Part shown: positions 50,984 to 61,131 of the stretch, piece by piece
How the letters are laid out: every line of letters begins with the position of its first letter
How positions within the stretch are numbered: position 1 is the first letter of the stretch
Assembly: GCF_000428525.1 (NCBI RefSeq)
Contig: NZ_AUAC01000009.1
Location: 1-64,000 of the forward strand
Source of the DNA: Hellea balneolensis DSM 19091
Lineage (GTDB): Bacteria; Pseudomonadota; Alphaproteobacteria; Caulobacterales; Maricaulaceae
DNA: 64,000 nucleotides
Reading direction: 5' to 3'
Program-made: the position numbers and the translations under genes
The notes under the pieces: model-generated
What the model was told of the DNA's origin: nothing
What the model saw: only the letters and a program-made list of their open reading frames with translations
Database searches by the model: none

Positions 50984-52552
50984 CTAGCTCCGTTTTAGGG
51001 CATCGCGAATATCACTCATGTTAAAGGCCCGCAAGAGGGCGGCGGCTGCGGCATAGATGACAAAGCCCGCGCCGCAAGCTATGCCTAGAACGAGGAAATC
51101 TTTTCCAAAATGACCTGTCAGATATTTCGTCATGACTGGCACTATCGCGGCTAACGTTGCCGCCATGACACCACTTGCCAAAGCAATGCGCGGCACACGG
51201 GAGTGAAGCCTAGCATCAGGCACAAATCTTTTATCTCGTAATAACAGCCACCCCAAACAGATAACATTGACCCAAGCCGCAACAGAAGTCGCAAGGGCGA
51301 GGCCATAAAACCCGATTGAGAAGAAAAGATAAACTCCCAGAGTCACATTGATAAAAGCGGAAACAGCCGCAAATATCATTGGCGTTTTTGTGTCTTCGCG
51401 GGCGAAAAAAGCAGGGGTAAGAATTTTAAGCAGCACAAAGGCGGGTAAGCCATAAGCAAACATACGCAGCGCCAAAGCAACTTGCGCGGTTGTCTGCGCT
51501 GTAAAGGCGCCCCGTTCAAATAAGCCGCTGATTAAAAACTGAGGAATAACAGCTAACGCAAAAGCGGCTGGCAGGGTGAGGAAAGCGGCTATCTCTATCG
51601 CACGGTTCAATGTGGTTTTTGCTCCGGTCTGATCGCCGGCTCTTAAGCGACGAGATAATGCTGGGAGTAAAGCCACGCCCATAGCAATTCCAATCATACC
51701 TAAAGGCAATTGATAAAGCCTGTCTGCATAAGTCAGCCAAGATGCCGCGCCCTTTTGCATGGTCGCAATTGAATGGCTTACGAGCAGATTGATTTGCGTA
51801 ATACCCGCCGAGAGCAATCCTGGAACGCCAAGAACGACGAGACGTTTCACCCCGGGAGTCAAACGCGGGCGTTTAAACCCTACCTTCACACCCGCTTTGC
51901 GGCATCCCCATATCACAAGGCCCATTTGCACGATGCCTGACAAGGTAATAGCGAGCGCCAGAAAATATCCGATAAGCTTTTGGCTCCACTCAGCCAGTCC
52001 GGCGGCAAAGAGCGCTGAAATCATAAAGATATTTAAGACGATCGGAACCGCCGCCGCTAAAGCAAAATGATTGCGCGTATTTAAAACGCCCGAAAACAAA
52101 GCCGTCATCGACATAAAAATTAGATATGGCATTGTGATCTGCGCATAGACGACCGCAAGGTAATAAGGGCTGATCCCCGTCTGGGTATCTACGGCCCTAT
52201 CCAAACCATAGCCGATAATTGAAAGCGACCACGGCATGGTTAGCTCAAATAAAATAACAATCCCGGCCACCAAAACAAAAAGCGCGGCCATAGCTTCTTT
52301 GGCAAATTCATCCGCCGCCGCCTCACCCTCTTCTTCAATACGGCGGGCGTAAAGCGGCACAAAGGCGGCATTGAAAGCGCCTTCGGCAAACATACGGCGA
52401 AAGACATTAGGCAGCTTAAAGGCGGTGAAGAAAGCGTCAGAGACCAAACCTGCCCCTAAAAACCTTGCGATTAAAACATCACGCACAAGCCCTAATATCC
52501 GGCTCAATAAAGTCAATGAGCCGATAATTGCCGTTGATTTTAAAAGTCTCAT
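50984..52552 (-). CDS. murJ: Lipid II flippase MurJ
   Basis: 522 residues with about 14 membrane helices and the start LLKSTAIIGSLTLLSRILGL, then RDVLIARFLGAGLVSDAFFT and AFKLPNVFRRMFAEGAFNAA. It moves lipid II across the inner membrane for peptidoglycan synthesis. Normal length. Six bases before trpS; one base after glnD. Confidence 0.97.
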   Translation of the reverse strand: MRLLKSTAIIGSLTLLSRILGLVRDVLIARFLGAGLVSDAFFTAFKLPNVFRRMFAEGAFNAAFVPLYARRIEEEGEAAADEFAKEAMAALFVLVAGIVILFELTMPWSLSIIGYGLDRAVDTQTGISPYYLAVVYAQITMPYLIFMSMTALFSGVLNTRNHFALAAAVPIVLNIFMISALFAAGLAEWSQKLIGYFLALAITLSGIVQMGLVIWGCRKAGVKVGFKRPRLTPGVKRLVVLGVPGLLSAGITQINLLVSHSIATMQKGAASWLTYADRLYQLPLGMIGIAMGVALLPALSRRLRAGDQTGAKTTLNRAIEIAAFLTLPAAFALAVIPQFLISGLFERGAFTAQTTAQVALALRMFAYGLPAFVLLKILTPAFFAREDTKTPMIFAAVSAFINVTLGVYLFFSIGFYGLALATSVAAWVNVICLGWLLLRDKRFVPDARLHSRVPRIALASGVMAATLAAIVPVMTKYLTGHFGKDFLVLGIACGAGFVIYAAAAALLRAFNMSDIRDALKRS

Positions 52553-52553
52553 T

Positions 52554-55358
52554 TTAAGCTGCTTTTTTCTCTGAACGTCTTTTATCTAACACGTTGAGAA
52601 GAACTTTACGCAAGGCTTTGCGGCGCTTTTCAGGCAAATTTCCGTCGCTTCCGCGGCATCTCACATAAAATGTATCAATAGCTTCTATGCCGACCACTTC
52701 GATATGAGCCGAAAGGACATCCAAATTCTCATCTCGCAAAGTCTCTGCGAGATTATAGAGAAGACCGGGACGGTCGCGTCCTGACATCTCTATTATAATT
52801 GTGTCCCCCGAGGCAGAGTCGAGATATTTTATTCTCGCCTTTATCGGAATTGCCCCCGCACGGCGGGATTTAATCGGCGTAGGAATTTTCAATCCTTCGA
52901 CGTCACCTTCAACAGCTTTCCGGGCGCGACGACGCAGGGTCTCAAGAGCGTGATCGCTTTGACGGCCAAAGGCATGACCATCAGGATTTTGTAAATAGAA
53001 TACATTCATCACCCGGCGATTATGACCCGTATGCAGACGCGCCCCGATAATGGAAGCTCCGGATGCCGAAATTGCGCGCGTAATATCCGCAAATAGCTGC
53101 GCGCGGTCGCGTGTCATGACCCAAAGTTCTGTGATGTCCCGTGTTCTATCGCGGCGCGTTTGAACCGCCGTGTCATGACCCGCCGCCAGACTCTGGTCAA
53201 AGAAACGCGCATGTCGCACAAGGTCGGCCATATCAAAATTCAGCCAATAATTTGTGTCCAGATCAGCCGTAATCTGTGTGATGCGTTCCGCCATTTCGGG
53301 AGACAGCTTTTCGCGCAATTGTTCTTGGGCGGCTTTGGCCCGCGACATGGGGGCAAGCTCTGCATGGCCGTCCAAATAGGCCGATGTGGATTGATAAAGG
53401 TTACGTAGTAAAACACCTTTCCAGTCATTCCATATACCTGGCCCCACGGCGCGAATATCAACCGTAGTCAAGACCGTCAGCATATCCAAACGATCCTGAG
53501 AGCCGACCAATTCAGCAAATTCTTTTATGGTTTCCGGATCAGATATATCGCGGCGTTGCGCCGTTTCGCTCATGTCCAAATGCCGGCGAATAAGCCAAGC
53601 CACTGTGTCAGTCACATTTTGGTTTACACCTAAGCGGCGGCACGCCCGGCGGCCTAGTTGCGCCCCTTCAATACATTGGTCACCCTGCCCCTTCCCCGTA
53701 TCATGAAGAAGACAAGCCAAATAAAGGATGAGCTTTTGTTCAGTTGTAAACCCCTTCACAATCCCAGTGGAAATTGGATGTTCTTTTTCCATGTCTCCGC
53801 TGAGAATATTATGAAAATTATCCACAAGCCTTAATGTATGCTCATCAACCGTATAGGCATGGTGCATATTAAATTGTGTGCGCGCAACGATGCCGCCAAA
53901 CTCAATGAGATACCGCCCCAAGACGCCGGCCTCATTCATGGCTTTCAATGTCGCATAAGGGGCCCGGGCCCCAAGCAGTATTTTTTGGAAAATGGCCGAG
54001 TTCTCTGCGCTCCGCCGAAAATCATTATCCATGAGATTGCGGCGGAAATCTATGGCGCTAAACGCATTAGGATGAATATCGAGATTTCGCCGTCCCGCTG
54101 TTTCAAAAAGCTGTAAGATCATAGACGGTTTTTCTTTAATCTTTAGCGGGTCGGAAAACATAAGACGCCCATGATCCAAGAAAAAATCCGTATTCTTAAT
54201 ATTTCGCCGGGAATTAGGAAGAAAGACATCCAATCCTTTGGGAAGTAAAATAGCTTTTTCAGCTTCCAATTTAGCACAAGCGATACGGGTCAGCGCCCCA
54301 ACCTCTTTAGCATTAGTGAAATATTCCCGCATGAATTTTTCAACAGCGACTTCTATCGCGCCTGAGGCATATCCCATTTTCCGCGCCAAAACAGTTTGTT
54401 TGTCAAAACTGAGGCTTTCTGTGGGACGGGACGAGACATAATGGAGCCAGATACGCGTCCGCCAAAGGAAGTCCGCCGCACGGACAAATCGTGTGGCCGC
54501 AGCTTTATCAAAAAGCCCCATTTCCACATAACTTTGCGGCTGTTGTGCATCATTAATTTTTCCATCCTTATCCAGAAAACGAGCAATCCAATAAAGCGCA
54601 TGCAGATCCCGAAGGCCACCTTTACCCTCTTTCACATTGGGTTCAATGACGTATCGGGAGTTCCCCTCACGTTCATGCCGGGCATCCCGTTCCGCCAATT
54701 TTGCTGCAATATAGGCTCGCCCTTTTCCCTTTGTGATATCTTTGCGGAACCTCGTATAAAGATCATTTGCAAGAGATTTATCACCGCACAAATAACGCAG
54801 GTCGAGCAATGACGTCAGGATTGTCTGATCCTCTTTTGCCAGCTTAATCGATTGTTCAGAAGTTCTGACAGAATGACCAACTTTCAAGCCAAGGTCCCAG
54901 AGCATATAAAGCATATATTCCGTAACCTGCTCGACAAAGGGTGAGCCTTTTTTATCCGCGGTTAAAAAGAGCAAATCCACATCTGACTGAGGCGCCATTT
55001 CGCCGCGTCCATATCCGCCTACAGCACATAAGGATATGCGTTCAGATTTTGTCGGATTTGAAGAGCGAACAATATGGGTAGTTGTGAAGTCAAAAAGGCC
55101 AACAATAATATCATCATGAATGGAGGCGATCAGCCGCGCCGTTTCAAGACCGCCCAGCCGCCCGGCCTCAAAATGATCTTGAGCCGATTGTTTCGCGGCC
55201 TCTAAGGTTGATTTTAGGATGTCCAGAATAGCGGGCCGAATATCTTTGGCACTTTCAGCCGCGTTCGTTAATTTCGCCTTTAATGACTGACCATCAATTT
55301 TACTGTCCGGTGATTGCCGGCGGGCTGGTATCTCTATAACTTTGGATCTACGGGCCAT
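52554..55358 (-). CDS. glnD: Bifunctional uridylyltransferase/uridylyl-removing enzyme GlnD
   Basis: 934 residues. Nucleotidyltransferase domain with GGYGRGEMAPQSDVDLLFLT, HD domain with LACLLHDTGKGQGDQ, and two C-terminal ACT domains (from WVMTRDRAQLFADITRAISA and EMSGRDRPGLLYNLAETLRD). It senses glutamine and modifies PII. One base from mutS. Confidence 0.97.
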   Translation of the reverse strand: MARRSKVIEIPARRQSPDSKIDGQSLKAKLTNAAESAKDIRPAILDILKSTLEAAKQSAQDHFEAGRLGGLETARLIASIHDDIIVGLFDFTTTHIVRSSNPTKSERISLCAVGGYGRGEMAPQSDVDLLFLTADKKGSPFVEQVTEYMLYMLWDLGLKVGHSVRTSEQSIKLAKEDQTILTSLLDLRYLCGDKSLANDLYTRFRKDITKGKGRAYIAAKLAERDARHEREGNSRYVIEPNVKEGKGGLRDLHALYWIARFLDKDGKINDAQQPQSYVEMGLFDKAAATRFVRAADFLWRTRIWLHYVSSRPTESLSFDKQTVLARKMGYASGAIEVAVEKFMREYFTNAKEVGALTRIACAKLEAEKAILLPKGLDVFLPNSRRNIKNTDFFLDHGRLMFSDPLKIKEKPSMILQLFETAGRRNLDIHPNAFSAIDFRRNLMDNDFRRSAENSAIFQKILLGARAPYATLKAMNEAGVLGRYLIEFGGIVARTQFNMHHAYTVDEHTLRLVDNFHNILSGDMEKEHPISTGIVKGFTTEQKLILYLACLLHDTGKGQGDQCIEGAQLGRRACRRLGVNQNVTDTVAWLIRRHLDMSETAQRRDISDPETIKEFAELVGSQDRLDMLTVLTTVDIRAVGPGIWNDWKGVLLRNLYQSTSAYLDGHAELAPMSRAKAAQEQLREKLSPEMAERITQITADLDTNYWLNFDMADLVRHARFFDQSLAAGHDTAVQTRRDRTRDITELWVMTRDRAQLFADITRAISASGASIIGARLHTGHNRRVMNVFYLQNPDGHAFGRQSDHALETLRRRARKAVEGDVEGLKIPTPIKSRRAGAIPIKARIKYLDSASGDTIIIEMSGRDRPGLLYNLAETLRDENLDVLSAHIEVVGIEAIDTFYVRCRGSDGNLPEKRRKALRKVLLNVLDKRRSEKKAA

Positions 55359-58046
55359 CTAGGTCAGCTTTGCTTTTAGATCGTAAATAAGGTCAAGCGC
55401 CGCACGCGGGGAAAGCTCATCGGCATTAAGCGCTTTAATCGCTAATTCCACCTCTGAAGGCTTGGCTTTACTAGGCGCAGAAGCCGCTGTGAATAAAGGC
55501 AAGGCGCCCAAGCTGTCTTTCTGGCCATCATGGTCGGCTTCTAATTTATTAAGCACCTCACGCGCTCGCGCCACAGCGGCGGGAGGTAGTCCCGCAAGCT
55601 TGGCAACTTGAACGCCATAAGATTTATCGGCAGCGCCAGGCCGCACATCATGCAAGAAGACTAAATCCCCGTCCCATTCTTTTGCCCGTAGACTGGCGTT
55701 ACTTGCCCCATCAAGGTTTTCGATCAAATCCGTAAGCTCATGATAATGCGTTGCGAAAAGCGCGCGTGATTTATTGACCGCATGTAGATGCTCAGCCGCG
55801 GCCCAGGCAATTGACAAACCGTCAAAGGTTGCTGTGCCGCGTCCGATCTCATCCAGAATGACAAATGTGCGCTCTGTCGCTTGGTTCAATATGGCCGCGG
55901 TTTCGATCATTTCTATCATAAAGGTTGAACGGCCTTGGGACAGATCATCAGACGCTCCGACCCGCGAGAAGAGACTATCAGCCGCGCCTATGTGCGCAGA
56001 CTCCGCAGGTACAAAACTACCCGCTTGAGCCAAAATAAACATCAGCGCATTTTGGCGAAGATAGGTTGATTTACCCGCCATGTTCGGGCCAGTGATTAAG
56101 GTCAAACGCGGCGCGGATTTAAGGCTCGCATCCAAGCTACAATCATTTGCCGTAAATCCGGCATCGCCCGCTTTTTTAAGCGCCGCTTCCACAACAGGAT
56201 GACGTCCGCCTTTAATATCAAAGGCCAGACTATCATCGACAAGAGGCCTTACGGCTTGATACTGCGCAGCCCATTCCCCTAGCCCCGTTTGCACATCTAA
56301 TTGGGCCAAAGCGCTCGCCGCCGCGCGAATGGCTTCTGAAAAAGCGCTCGCACGGACAGCAAATTCGGCAAATATCTCTAGCTCCAGAGCGAGCGCCTTA
56401 TCACCCGCCCCCGAAATTTTAGCGTCCAACTCCGCAAGCTCAGTGGTGGTAAACCTAACGCAGCTACCCAATGTTTGGCGGTGAATGAATTGGCTTTCAG
56501 CCCCCTGACTTAAAACAGTATCAGCATGTTTAGGCGTCACTTCGACAAAATAACCGAGCACATTATTATGTTTTATTTTCAGTGTCGGAACATCAGCGGC
56601 TTTCGAATATTCGGCTTGGAGGCCTGCCACTATGCGGCGGCTATCATCACGTAGCTTTTTTAGTTCGTCCAAATCTGCTCGCCAGCCCGCCGCAATAAAA
56701 TTACCATCACGCGCCATCATTGGGACGTCCGGCAGAAAGGCTTTGGAAATATCAGATGCAAAGCTTGCAAGATCACCTTTATCCGAAAGGCTGAGCTGCT
56801 TTAAAGCTAGGCTCACATTGCGCGGGATATCCAAATCAGGAGAACGGGCAAAAACAGCACAAAGCTGTTCCCCTTGTTTTAATCCACGGCCCAATGTTGA
56901 TAGATCTCTTGGTCCGCCGCGTCCTAGCGCAATGCGGCTTATGGCCCGGGCCATATCACCAATTTCTTTAAGGTGCCGCCTTAATTGTGAGCGCAGTTCA
57001 GTCTCGGTTTCAAAAAAGCTGACAGCCTCAAGCCGTCGGTTTATCTCAATTACGTCAACAAGAGGACGGGCCAGACGGTCTGAAAGTAGCCTTGCGCCAG
57101 GACCTGTTACAGTTTTATCGATCACAGAGAGCAGCGATCCCGCCTTTTTACCTTTTTGCGTGCGGTCAATTTCGAGGCTCATCCGCGTTGCAGGGTCAAT
57201 CGCCATGAAACCACTTGCCACGCGGCGCTGCGGCGGGGAGAGCTGAACAGGGTTACCCGCTTGGGTGAGCTCCAGATAATCAAGCAGTGCGCCCGCTGCA
57301 GAAATCTCGGCTTTTGAAAAATGGCCAAACCCGTCCAGGCTTTTGACATCAAAACGGTCTTTCAAACGGCGCTCACCGGAACGCACATCAAATTTAGTTG
57401 ATGGCTGCGGCGTCAAAGCGGTGCCTGATAAGGGCAATCCCGCCATAAACTCCGGCAATTGATAGAGGCTTTCAGGCAAGACAATCTCGCGCGGAGATAG
57501 GGCTGACACCTCACTGGCGAGACGAGTCTCGGGGACATCGCAAACATGAAATAGTCCATCAGAGATATCAGCCCAAGCGAGCGCATAATCTCCGGCCAGT
57601 GTTTTGGATATCGCAAGAATAAGGTTTCGGCCTCTGGCATCCAGCAATGTATCCTCAGTCAGAGTTCCGGGCGTAACGACTCGGACAATGGCGCGGTTGA
57701 CGACAGATTTGTAACCCCGCTTTTTCGCTTCGGCAGGGCTTTCTGTTTGCTCGCACACCGCGACGCGAAACCCTTTTTTGATCAACCGTTGTAAATAAGT
57801 TTCTGAGGAATGGACGGGAACGCCGCACATCGCGATATCCTCGCCCTTATGTTTGCCGCGTTTGGTGAGCGCAATATCAAGCGCCTCAGCCGCCTTTACG
57901 GCATCCTCAAAGAACAGCTCATAGAAATCGCCCATGCGGTAAAACAACAAGACATCAGGCCCAGCTTCGGCCTTAATTCCCAAAAACTGCGCCATCATCG
58001 GCGTCACCTTATGGGCCTTTTTATCGGTATTAACAGGGGCGTTCAT
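55359..58046 (-). CDS. mutS: DNA mismatch repair protein MutS
   Basis: 895 residues. Mismatch-binding N-terminus with FYRMGDFYELFFEDA (FYE motif), connector, lever and clamp domains, and ATPase with LITGPNMAGKSTYLRQNALM, then EIGRGTATFDGLSIAWA. It begins mismatch repair; mutL is not in the window. First gene of the mutS-glnD-murJ-trpS series. Confidence 0.97.
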   Translation of the reverse strand: MNAPVNTDKKAHKVTPMMAQFLGIKAEAGPDVLLFYRMGDFYELFFEDAVKAAEALDIALTKRGKHKGEDIAMCGVPVHSSETYLQRLIKKGFRVAVCEQTESPAEAKKRGYKSVVNRAIVRVVTPGTLTEDTLLDARGRNLILAISKTLAGDYALAWADISDGLFHVCDVPETRLASEVSALSPREIVLPESLYQLPEFMAGLPLSGTALTPQPSTKFDVRSGERRLKDRFDVKSLDGFGHFSKAEISAAGALLDYLELTQAGNPVQLSPPQRRVASGFMAIDPATRMSLEIDRTQKGKKAGSLLSVIDKTVTGPGARLLSDRLARPLVDVIEINRRLEAVSFFETETELRSQLRRHLKEIGDMARAISRIALGRGGPRDLSTLGRGLKQGEQLCAVFARSPDLDIPRNVSLALKQLSLSDKGDLASFASDISKAFLPDVPMMARDGNFIAAGWRADLDELKKLRDDSRRIVAGLQAEYSKAADVPTLKIKHNNVLGYFVEVTPKHADTVLSQGAESQFIHRQTLGSCVRFTTTELAELDAKISGAGDKALALELEIFAEFAVRASAFSEAIRAAASALAQLDVQTGLGEWAAQYQAVRPLVDDSLAFDIKGGRHPVVEAALKKAGDAGFTANDCSLDASLKSAPRLTLITGPNMAGKSTYLRQNALMFILAQAGSFVPAESAHIGAADSLFSRVGASDDLSQGRSTFMIEMIETAAILNQATERTFVILDEIGRGTATFDGLSIAWAAAEHLHAVNKSRALFATHYHELTDLIENLDGASNASLRAKEWDGDLVFLHDVRPGAADKSYGVQVAKLAGLPPAAVARAREVLNKLEADHDGQKDSLGALPLFTAASAPSKAKPSEVELAIKALNADELSPRAALDLIYDLKAKLT

Positions 58047-58102
58047 CAGGGACGCAAATTGGCGAAAAAGGTAGCGAGTCGCAAGCTTTAACTACTTTAA
58101 TC

Positions 58103-59593
58103 CTATATGGTTTTAGTTTTTCCTCTTTCGAGCAATTTTATCTTCCAACTGACAATCACTGCCAAAAGGGGCGGAATACCAAAAAGAGCCGTGACGATAA
58201 AGAAGTTTTGATAATCAATCATGTCAGCTAAAACACCGGAAAACCCTGCAATGGATTTCCCTGAAAACGCAACGATTGAAGAAAATAATGCGTATTGGGT
58301 TGCTGTAAACGCCTTGTTCACCAGTAGCGACATAAACGCGATGATTGCGGTGCCCGCAAACCCTGCCGCCAAATTATCCGCACCAATGGTTACAAATAAA
58401 TATTGAGCCAAAGGCGCCTCGACTTGAGCGAGCCAAGCAAAAGCCATATTTGTAATAATCGTCAATATTGCGCCTACGATAAGTGTCTTGGGAAGACCAA
58501 ATTTAAGTGCAGACCATCCGCCCGCGAAAGAGCCAACTAATAGCATGGTCACTCCAAAAGCGCCTTTGACGAGTCCTATCGTGCCCTTACTATATCCTAA
58601 ATCAATATAAAGCGGCATAGCCATAACGCCCATTGTATAATCACTAAATCGATAGGTCATAACGATAAGGAGGAGCAGCAATGAAAGCCATCCAAAGCGG
58701 CGGACAATATCTGCAAAATCACCGACAATAGGAATATCATAAATGGCATGCCCCTGTAACGTCTCGCGGCCCAAGGTTAGTAGCCCGAGGGCAAATAAAT
58801 AGGGGAGAGATAAAATAAATAAAATAATATAGAACAGCTCACCGACACCCCCATATTTTTTAAACCCCACAACAAGAGCGATAATGGGCACGATAAACAT
58901 AAATCGCGACCACTTTATTTCCGAGACCGGCTTGGGTTTTGCCTCAACAGGACGGCTTGCCCAAAATGGCGTGATGGCGCCCAAAAAGGCAATAAAGGCA
59001 ACAGTCCAATAAGCAATTGGCCATGAACTTAATTCAGCCACCCAAAGAACACCTGAAATCGCGATGATCATCCCGAAGCGATAGCCTAGCTGATAAACGG
59101 CCGCCATCATGGCTTGTTCTTTATCGTCAGATGCATCAATGCGCCATGCATCAACACAAATATCAAGTGTAGCTGAGAAAAAACCAATCATGACAGCGCA
59201 GATGGCAACATTACGCAGGTTTTCTGCAGGGTCTTGGAAACCCATCGCAATCATTGCACCTGTGACCCCTATAATAGCCAGAAATGTCCAAGCCAAGCGA
59301 TTGCCGATTTTATTCGCTAGCACCGGAATTTTTATGCGGTCTGTAAGTGGCGCCCAAAGAAACTTCAGGGAATAAGCAAAACTTGCCCAAATAAAGAAAC
59401 CAATTGTGGCGCGATCTACACCGACCTCACGAAGCCATGCCGAAAGCGTTGTGTAGACCAACATGATAGGCAGACCCGCGCTAAACCCCAAGGCCAGCAT
59501 CGCTGCCATTTTGCGGCTCGCAAAAATTTCTGAAATCAAAAAAGCATCATCCAGTTTTTGGATAAGTGTCTTTTCTGTTTTGATATCGCTCAT
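58103..59593 (-). CDS. AmpG/PAT-family MFS transporter
   Basis: 496 residues with 12 or more membrane helices. Opening MLALGFSAGLPIMLVYTTLS, then EVGVDRATIGFFIWASFAYS and CVDAWRIDASDDKEQAMMAA are AmpG/PAT-family features. AmpG imports muropeptides for cell-wall recycling; a different substrate is possible. Single gene. Confidence 0.85.
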   Translation of the reverse strand: MSDIKTEKTLIQKLDDAFLISEIFASRKMAAMLALGFSAGLPIMLVYTTLSAWLREVGVDRATIGFFIWASFAYSLKFLWAPLTDRIKIPVLANKIGNRLAWTFLAIIGVTGAMIAMGFQDPAENLRNVAICAVMIGFFSATLDICVDAWRIDASDDKEQAMMAAVYQLGYRFGMIIAISGVLWVAELSSWPIAYWTVAFIAFLGAITPFWASRPVEAKPKPVSEIKWSRFMFIVPIIALVVGFKKYGGVGELFYIILFILSLPYLFALGLLTLGRETLQGHAIYDIPIVGDFADIVRRFGWLSLLLLLIVMTYRFSDYTMGVMAMPLYIDLGYSKGTIGLVKGAFGVTMLLVGSFAGGWSALKFGLPKTLIVGAILTIITNMAFAWLAQVEAPLAQYLFVTIGADNLAAGFAGTAIIAFMSLLVNKAFTATQYALFSSIVAFSGKSIAGFSGVLADMIDYQNFFIVTALFGIPPLLAVIVSWKIKLLERGKTKTI

Positions 59594-59679
59594 ATGAAAA
59601 CACCGTGCGCTGATTTGGGGCCCTGTGTAAATATATAGGGCAAATCTTTCAGTGCTTTTTCATGGCAAAAGCAAGGTCT

Positions 59680-60972
59680 TTATGCGGCGTCGCGCTGAGC
59701 CTTATTTTTTGTCCAGGTCCGTACCATCTCAGAGAGTTCTTCCGCCGAGACTGGCTTAGTCATGAAGTCATTCATGCCACTATCAAAACAGGCATTACGA
59801 TCATCATCAAAAGCATTTGCCGTGAGCGCAATAATGGGCAGACCCTTGGACACATTACCCATAGCACGTATTTTACGCGTGGCTTCGAGGCCGTCCATAT
59901 TCGGCATTCTCATATCCATAAAGATCAAATCATATGAAGATGACTTCATAGCCTCTACAGCTAACGCCCCGTCTTCGACAGTTTCAACAGTATGGCCTTC
60001 CGCTTCTAAAAGCGTGCGAGTCAATAAAGCGTTGATGGCATTATCTTCTGCAAGTAAAATTCTTATCGGCCCATCGCCTGAAACTTGATTTTCTACGGAC
60101 GGTTCAACAGTTTCAACCTGTGGAGCTTCTTCTTCGACTTCTGCTCCGACGGCTTTCGCTATAACCGCATCCCGCCAATTATTTCCTAGAACAGCATTTT
60201 CATTTTCTAGCGGTAAAGCGCGGCGTTCATACTCGCGCTCTTGAGGCTCAGCCGCTTGTACGGCGGGCGGCGCTTCATGTGTTAAGGCGGGTTCAGGCTC
60301 TGATGCGGGCGGCTCTTGATCGTCAGCCGGCTGCACGCCTGTTAGGTTATCATAAGAGGACGATTCAAATGCCGGATCTGTTGCCACATCTGCAATGATA
60401 GACTCTGCGGCTTGATGACTTTCGGAAACATAAGACTCAACATTTGCCGTCTCAGCAGCCTGCTCTTGGGACGGTTGTTGTTGATAACTCGGTGGCGCGG
60501 CGAGCGGAGCCGCAGGAGCTACTTCTGTATTTTGAGCAAAGGCCGGAAGCGGAGCGTCTCCCGCCTGACTTTGCGTCGTGGGCATGAAGCTGTTCTCATG
60601 GCTCTCGGCCGGCGCAGTATGAGTTTCAGCTGGTTGCTGCATGGTCCCAGGATCCGGGTCAGGCGTTTGGGTAAGATAGGTCACGTTTCTCGCCATGGCA
60701 AAGGCATTGCCGTCAGCCATTGTATATTCCATCCAATCAAAGACTTGTTCTCCATCATCTGAAGGCAAACGCGTCTCAAACCGATAAGGTAAACCTGGAG
60801 GCTGCGGAGCGGGCCAACCTGTAACGGCATTTCCGCGCCAATCATCAACTTGTCCGCCATACATTTGAAGGAAAGCCGCATTGACAAAAAGCACGCGACC
60901 CATAGGGTCACGCTTGAGCGCGGGATCTGGCCATGGCCATATCTGTGCCGCAAAAATGTCGTCAGGTGACAT
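59680..60972 (-). CDS. PAS and receiver-domain protein without kinase core
   Basis: 430 residues from the ATG after GAGGGGATATGC. Residues 1-105 look like a PAS domain (RVLFVNAAFLQMYGGQVDDW and FDWMEYTMADGNAFAMARN). About 200 acidic, Pro/Ala/Glu-rich disordered residues follow. The C-terminal receiver has acidic pair LLAEDNAIN, phospho-acceptor in LIFMDMRMPNMDG, Thr in IIALTANAF and Lys in FMTKPVS. No HisKA or HATPase_c lies between, so it resembles a hybrid kinase stripped of its kinase part. Partner unknown. Confidence 0.8.
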   Translation of the reverse strand: MSPDDIFAAQIWPWPDPALKRDPMGRVLFVNAAFLQMYGGQVDDWRGNAVTGWPAPQPPGLPYRFETRLPSDDGEQVFDWMEYTMADGNAFAMARNVTYLTQTPDPDPGTMQQPAETHTAPAESHENSFMPTTQSQAGDAPLPAFAQNTEVAPAAPLAAPPSYQQQPSQEQAAETANVESYVSESHQAAESIIADVATDPAFESSSYDNLTGVQPADDQEPPASEPEPALTHEAPPAVQAAEPQEREYERRALPLENENAVLGNNWRDAVIAKAVGAEVEEEAPQVETVEPSVENQVSGDGPIRILLAEDNAINALLTRTLLEAEGHTVETVEDGALAVEAMKSSSYDLIFMDMRMPNMDGLEATRKIRAMGNVSKGLPIIALTANAFDDDRNACFDSGMNDFMTKPVSAEELSEMVRTWTKNKAQRDAA

Positions 60973-61131
60973 GCATATCCCCTCAAATCCCGCAATCGGG
61001 TGAATCTTAACCTTGTTTGTGAACACTTAATCTAAAAAATGTCTTACCAAAACGGCAAAAATCTGAGTTTATTAGATTTATTTTTTAAAAACTTCGCGCT
61101 TAAGCTTTATCTGTTAAGCCTAATATAAGGG

